Origin: an uncultured Selenomonadales bacterium
Lineage (GTDB): Bacteria; Bacillota; Negativicutes; Selenomonadales; Selenomonadaceae
Direction of reading: 5' to 3'
Assembly (NCBI GenBank): GCA_946403735.1
Contig: CAMJAZ010000154.1
Span: forward strand, 1-5,293
Length of the DNA stretch: 5,293 nt
The notes beneath the pieces were generated by a model. The model saw nothing but the letters and a program-made list of their open reading frames with translations. It searched no databases and was not told where the DNA came from. Of this stretch, positions 4,210 to 5,293 are shown in pieces; positions within the stretch are counted from its first letter, which is position 1; every line of letters begins with the position of its first letter. The translations under genes and the position numbers were made by a program.

Positions 4210-5293
4210 GTGGTTTATACCGTAACTTCAGATTCTGCTACGAAGATTAGCGAATCATCGGGAACTATTCAGAATCATAGCCGCGACTGGGATATAGAAA
4301 TTTCAAACTCCGCTGATTTTACCGATAAAATTTTACTCTATCCACGTCAAAATTATTCTTTCTCCAATATGGATGTTTACCTGCGTTGTGCTGAACAAGG
4401 CAGGTTCGCCGAAGTTTTCGTTGTCCCTTTTTCTGTTGATGTGGGAGGAGGTGATGTTTCTTCTGTCGTCGACACCACTGCTTTAAAATCGGTTGTCCTT
4501 GACGGCAACAAGCTTAATTTTTACACTTCATCAGATACCGCGCAGGCGGCGGCGTATTCTGTCGATATTCCAGCCGAACAATTTCTCGACCAAGCCGCTA
4601 CCAATTTTGTACCTAATTTTTATTTTTCTGCCATACTTTACCCAAACGCCATTGACCCAAACTTAAACGGCAAGCCCGTTTTCGTTCTGGGCGTCAAGTC
4701 TAAAAGTAATGACGGACTGTCAAACACCATTAAGTACAGTTTTATCGACGTGTCTAAGTTGGTGGATACCTACGTTGCGTCCGATACGTCCGTTACTGTC
4801 AGCGATTATAAGTTCAAGGTTAATATATCTCCAGATGCGGGGAATTTTCTGCGGCTTAAATCTAATGGACTTTATGCAGACGGCGTAACCGATACCGCAA
4901 CGTCATCAACTTTTGGCTTAACCAAACTGTACAACGGCACGGGAACAAATACAGACGGAACGATAACGCAAGCCGCTATCACCACTGAAATCAATAATAA
5001 AGCGTCAACTGACACTGCTACAACTTCGTCCAACGGCTTAATGTCCGCCGCTGATAAAGTCAAACTTGACGATATTGAATCAAACGCGCAGGTTAATGTT
5101 ATTGAGTTGGTAAAGGTAAACGGTACGCCTTTAGTTCCAGACGCTAACAAGGCTGTTAATATTACTGGCGCTGGCAGTGGCGGCGGTCTGTTACCTATTA
5201 TTCAAATCACCAGCGACAGTTCTGACATTACCGTCACGAAAAGCGGCGTCAATTATCCTGCTACTTCTCACGTCGATAATGTTCATACCTTCA
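4210..5293 (+). CDS. Fibre-like virion protein (tail or head fibre), 3' end beyond window
   Basis: From GTG 4210 the frame is open without a stop to the right edge, giving 361 visible residues. AGGAAG (4194-4199) is the likely ribosome binding site. No in-frame ATG occurs until 4369, which would discard a plausible N-terminus. An upstream in-frame TTG at 4189 is possible but weaker. The first 190 residues look beta-rich: a Ser/Thr-rich start, LKSVVLDGNKLNFYTS (92-107), a block with FYFSAILYP (137-145), and GKPVFVLGVK (154-163). Next come NFLRLKSNGLYADG (212-225) and two TDTAT-S-GL modules (227-237 and 267-277), then the phage-fibre signature NGLMSAADKVKLDDIESNAQ (275-294) followed by VKVNGTPLVPDANKAVNI (301-318) and a glycine-rich hinge (319-326). 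These are typical of trimeric phage fibre shafts, so surface attachment or decoration is inferred. Whether it sits on the tail or the head is unknown. Cysteines are rare and no enzymatic motif is seen. Confidence 0.85.
   Translation, partial: MVYTVTSDSATKISESSGTIQNHSRDWDIEISNSADFTDKILLYPRQNYSFSNMDVYLRCAEQGRFAEVFVVPFSVDVGGGDVSSVVDTTALKSVVLDGNKLNFYTSSDTAQAAAYSVDIPAEQFLDQAATNFVPNFYFSAILYPNAIDPNLNGKPVFVLGVKSKSNDGLSNTIKYSFIDVSKLVDTYVASDTSVTVSDYKFKVNISPDAGNFLRLKSNGLYADGVTDTATSSTFGLTKLYNGTGTNTDGTITQAAITTEINNKASTDTATTSSNGLMSAADKVKLDDIESNAQVNVIELVKVNGTPLVPDANKAVNITGAGSGGGLLPIIQITSDSSDITVTKSGVNYPATSHVDNVHTF
4888..5040 (+). repeat. Two diverged copies of a TDTAT-S-GL module in the fibre-like gene
   Basis: Codons at 4888-4920 (TDTATSSTFGL) and 5008-5040 (TDTATTSSNGL) encode 11-residue segments identical at 8 positions, exactly 40 residues apart. 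The DNA has diverged mainly at third codon positions, so the duplication is old or the protein motif is maintained by selection. Such repeated steps are common in fibre shafts. Confidence 0.6.

Noticed and set aside
4668..4682. AACGG/CCGTT small inverted repeat in the fibre-like gene
   Set aside because: A five-base stem followed by only a few T's is weak and inside a coding frame; chance is likely.
4872..5150. Reverse-strand open frame of 92 codons opposite the fibre-like gene
   Set aside because: Its Val/Ser-rich translation is the complement of Asp/Thr-rich fibre codons, and the forward frame is much longer and carries recognisable fibre motifs.
4210..5293. Diversity-generating retroelement target in the fibre-like gene
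   Set aside because: No reverse transcriptase, template repeat or lectin-type variable region is seen. The C-terminus, where such a region would lie, is outside the window.
1..5293. CRISPR arrays, tRNA genes, insertion sequences, attachment sites or toxin-antitoxin pairs
   Set aside because: No spaced direct repeats, cloverleaf-like segments, transposase motifs or candidate paired small genes were found; nearly every base is accounted for by phage coding frames.

Overview
The window is part of the late (virion-building) gene block of a tailed double-stranded DNA phage or prophage of the HK97 capsid type. All genes are on the + strand and packed end to end with no intergenic space larger than 22 bases. 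The moderate-to-low GC content, strong AAGGAG-type ribosome binding sites and frequent GTG/TTG starts fit a Bacillota (Firmicutes) host. The codon and protein style would suit a gut or rumen lineage such as the Negativicutes, but no host gene, tRNA or attachment site is present to confirm this.

Layout from left to right: the last 16 codons of an upstream gene (by position probably the terminase large subunit); an HK97-type portal protein; an unrecognised 113-residue small phage protein; a ClpP-type head maturation (prohead) protease; a YopX-family protein of unknown function; the HK97-fold major capsid protein with its N-terminal scaffolding segment; a gp6-like head-tail connector; and the first 361 codons of a long fibre-like gene that begins with GTG and runs off the right edge. 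The last gene has no early ATG and would be missed by an ATG-only gene call.

The genes work together in procapsid assembly. The portal nucleates a shell built from capsid subunits whose N-terminal helical delta domain acts as the scaffold. The ClpP-like protease removes that domain. Terminase pumps DNA through the portal, and the gp6-like protein adds the first connector ring below the portal. The two small genes wedged into this otherwise canonical order (the 113-residue protein and the YopX protein) have no known role in head assembly and look like accessory passengers expressed with the late genes.

The most interesting points are: the fibre-like gene directly behind the connector, where head-completion and tail genes would be expected, with a different codon habit from its neighbours; the YopX gene between protease and capsid; a hairpin plus eight T's resembling an intrinsic terminator inside the portal gene; and the protease's glutamate at the usual catalytic aspartate position. 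Apart from the gene order, this is a recognisable phage head module. I do not see evidence for a wholly new system within the window.
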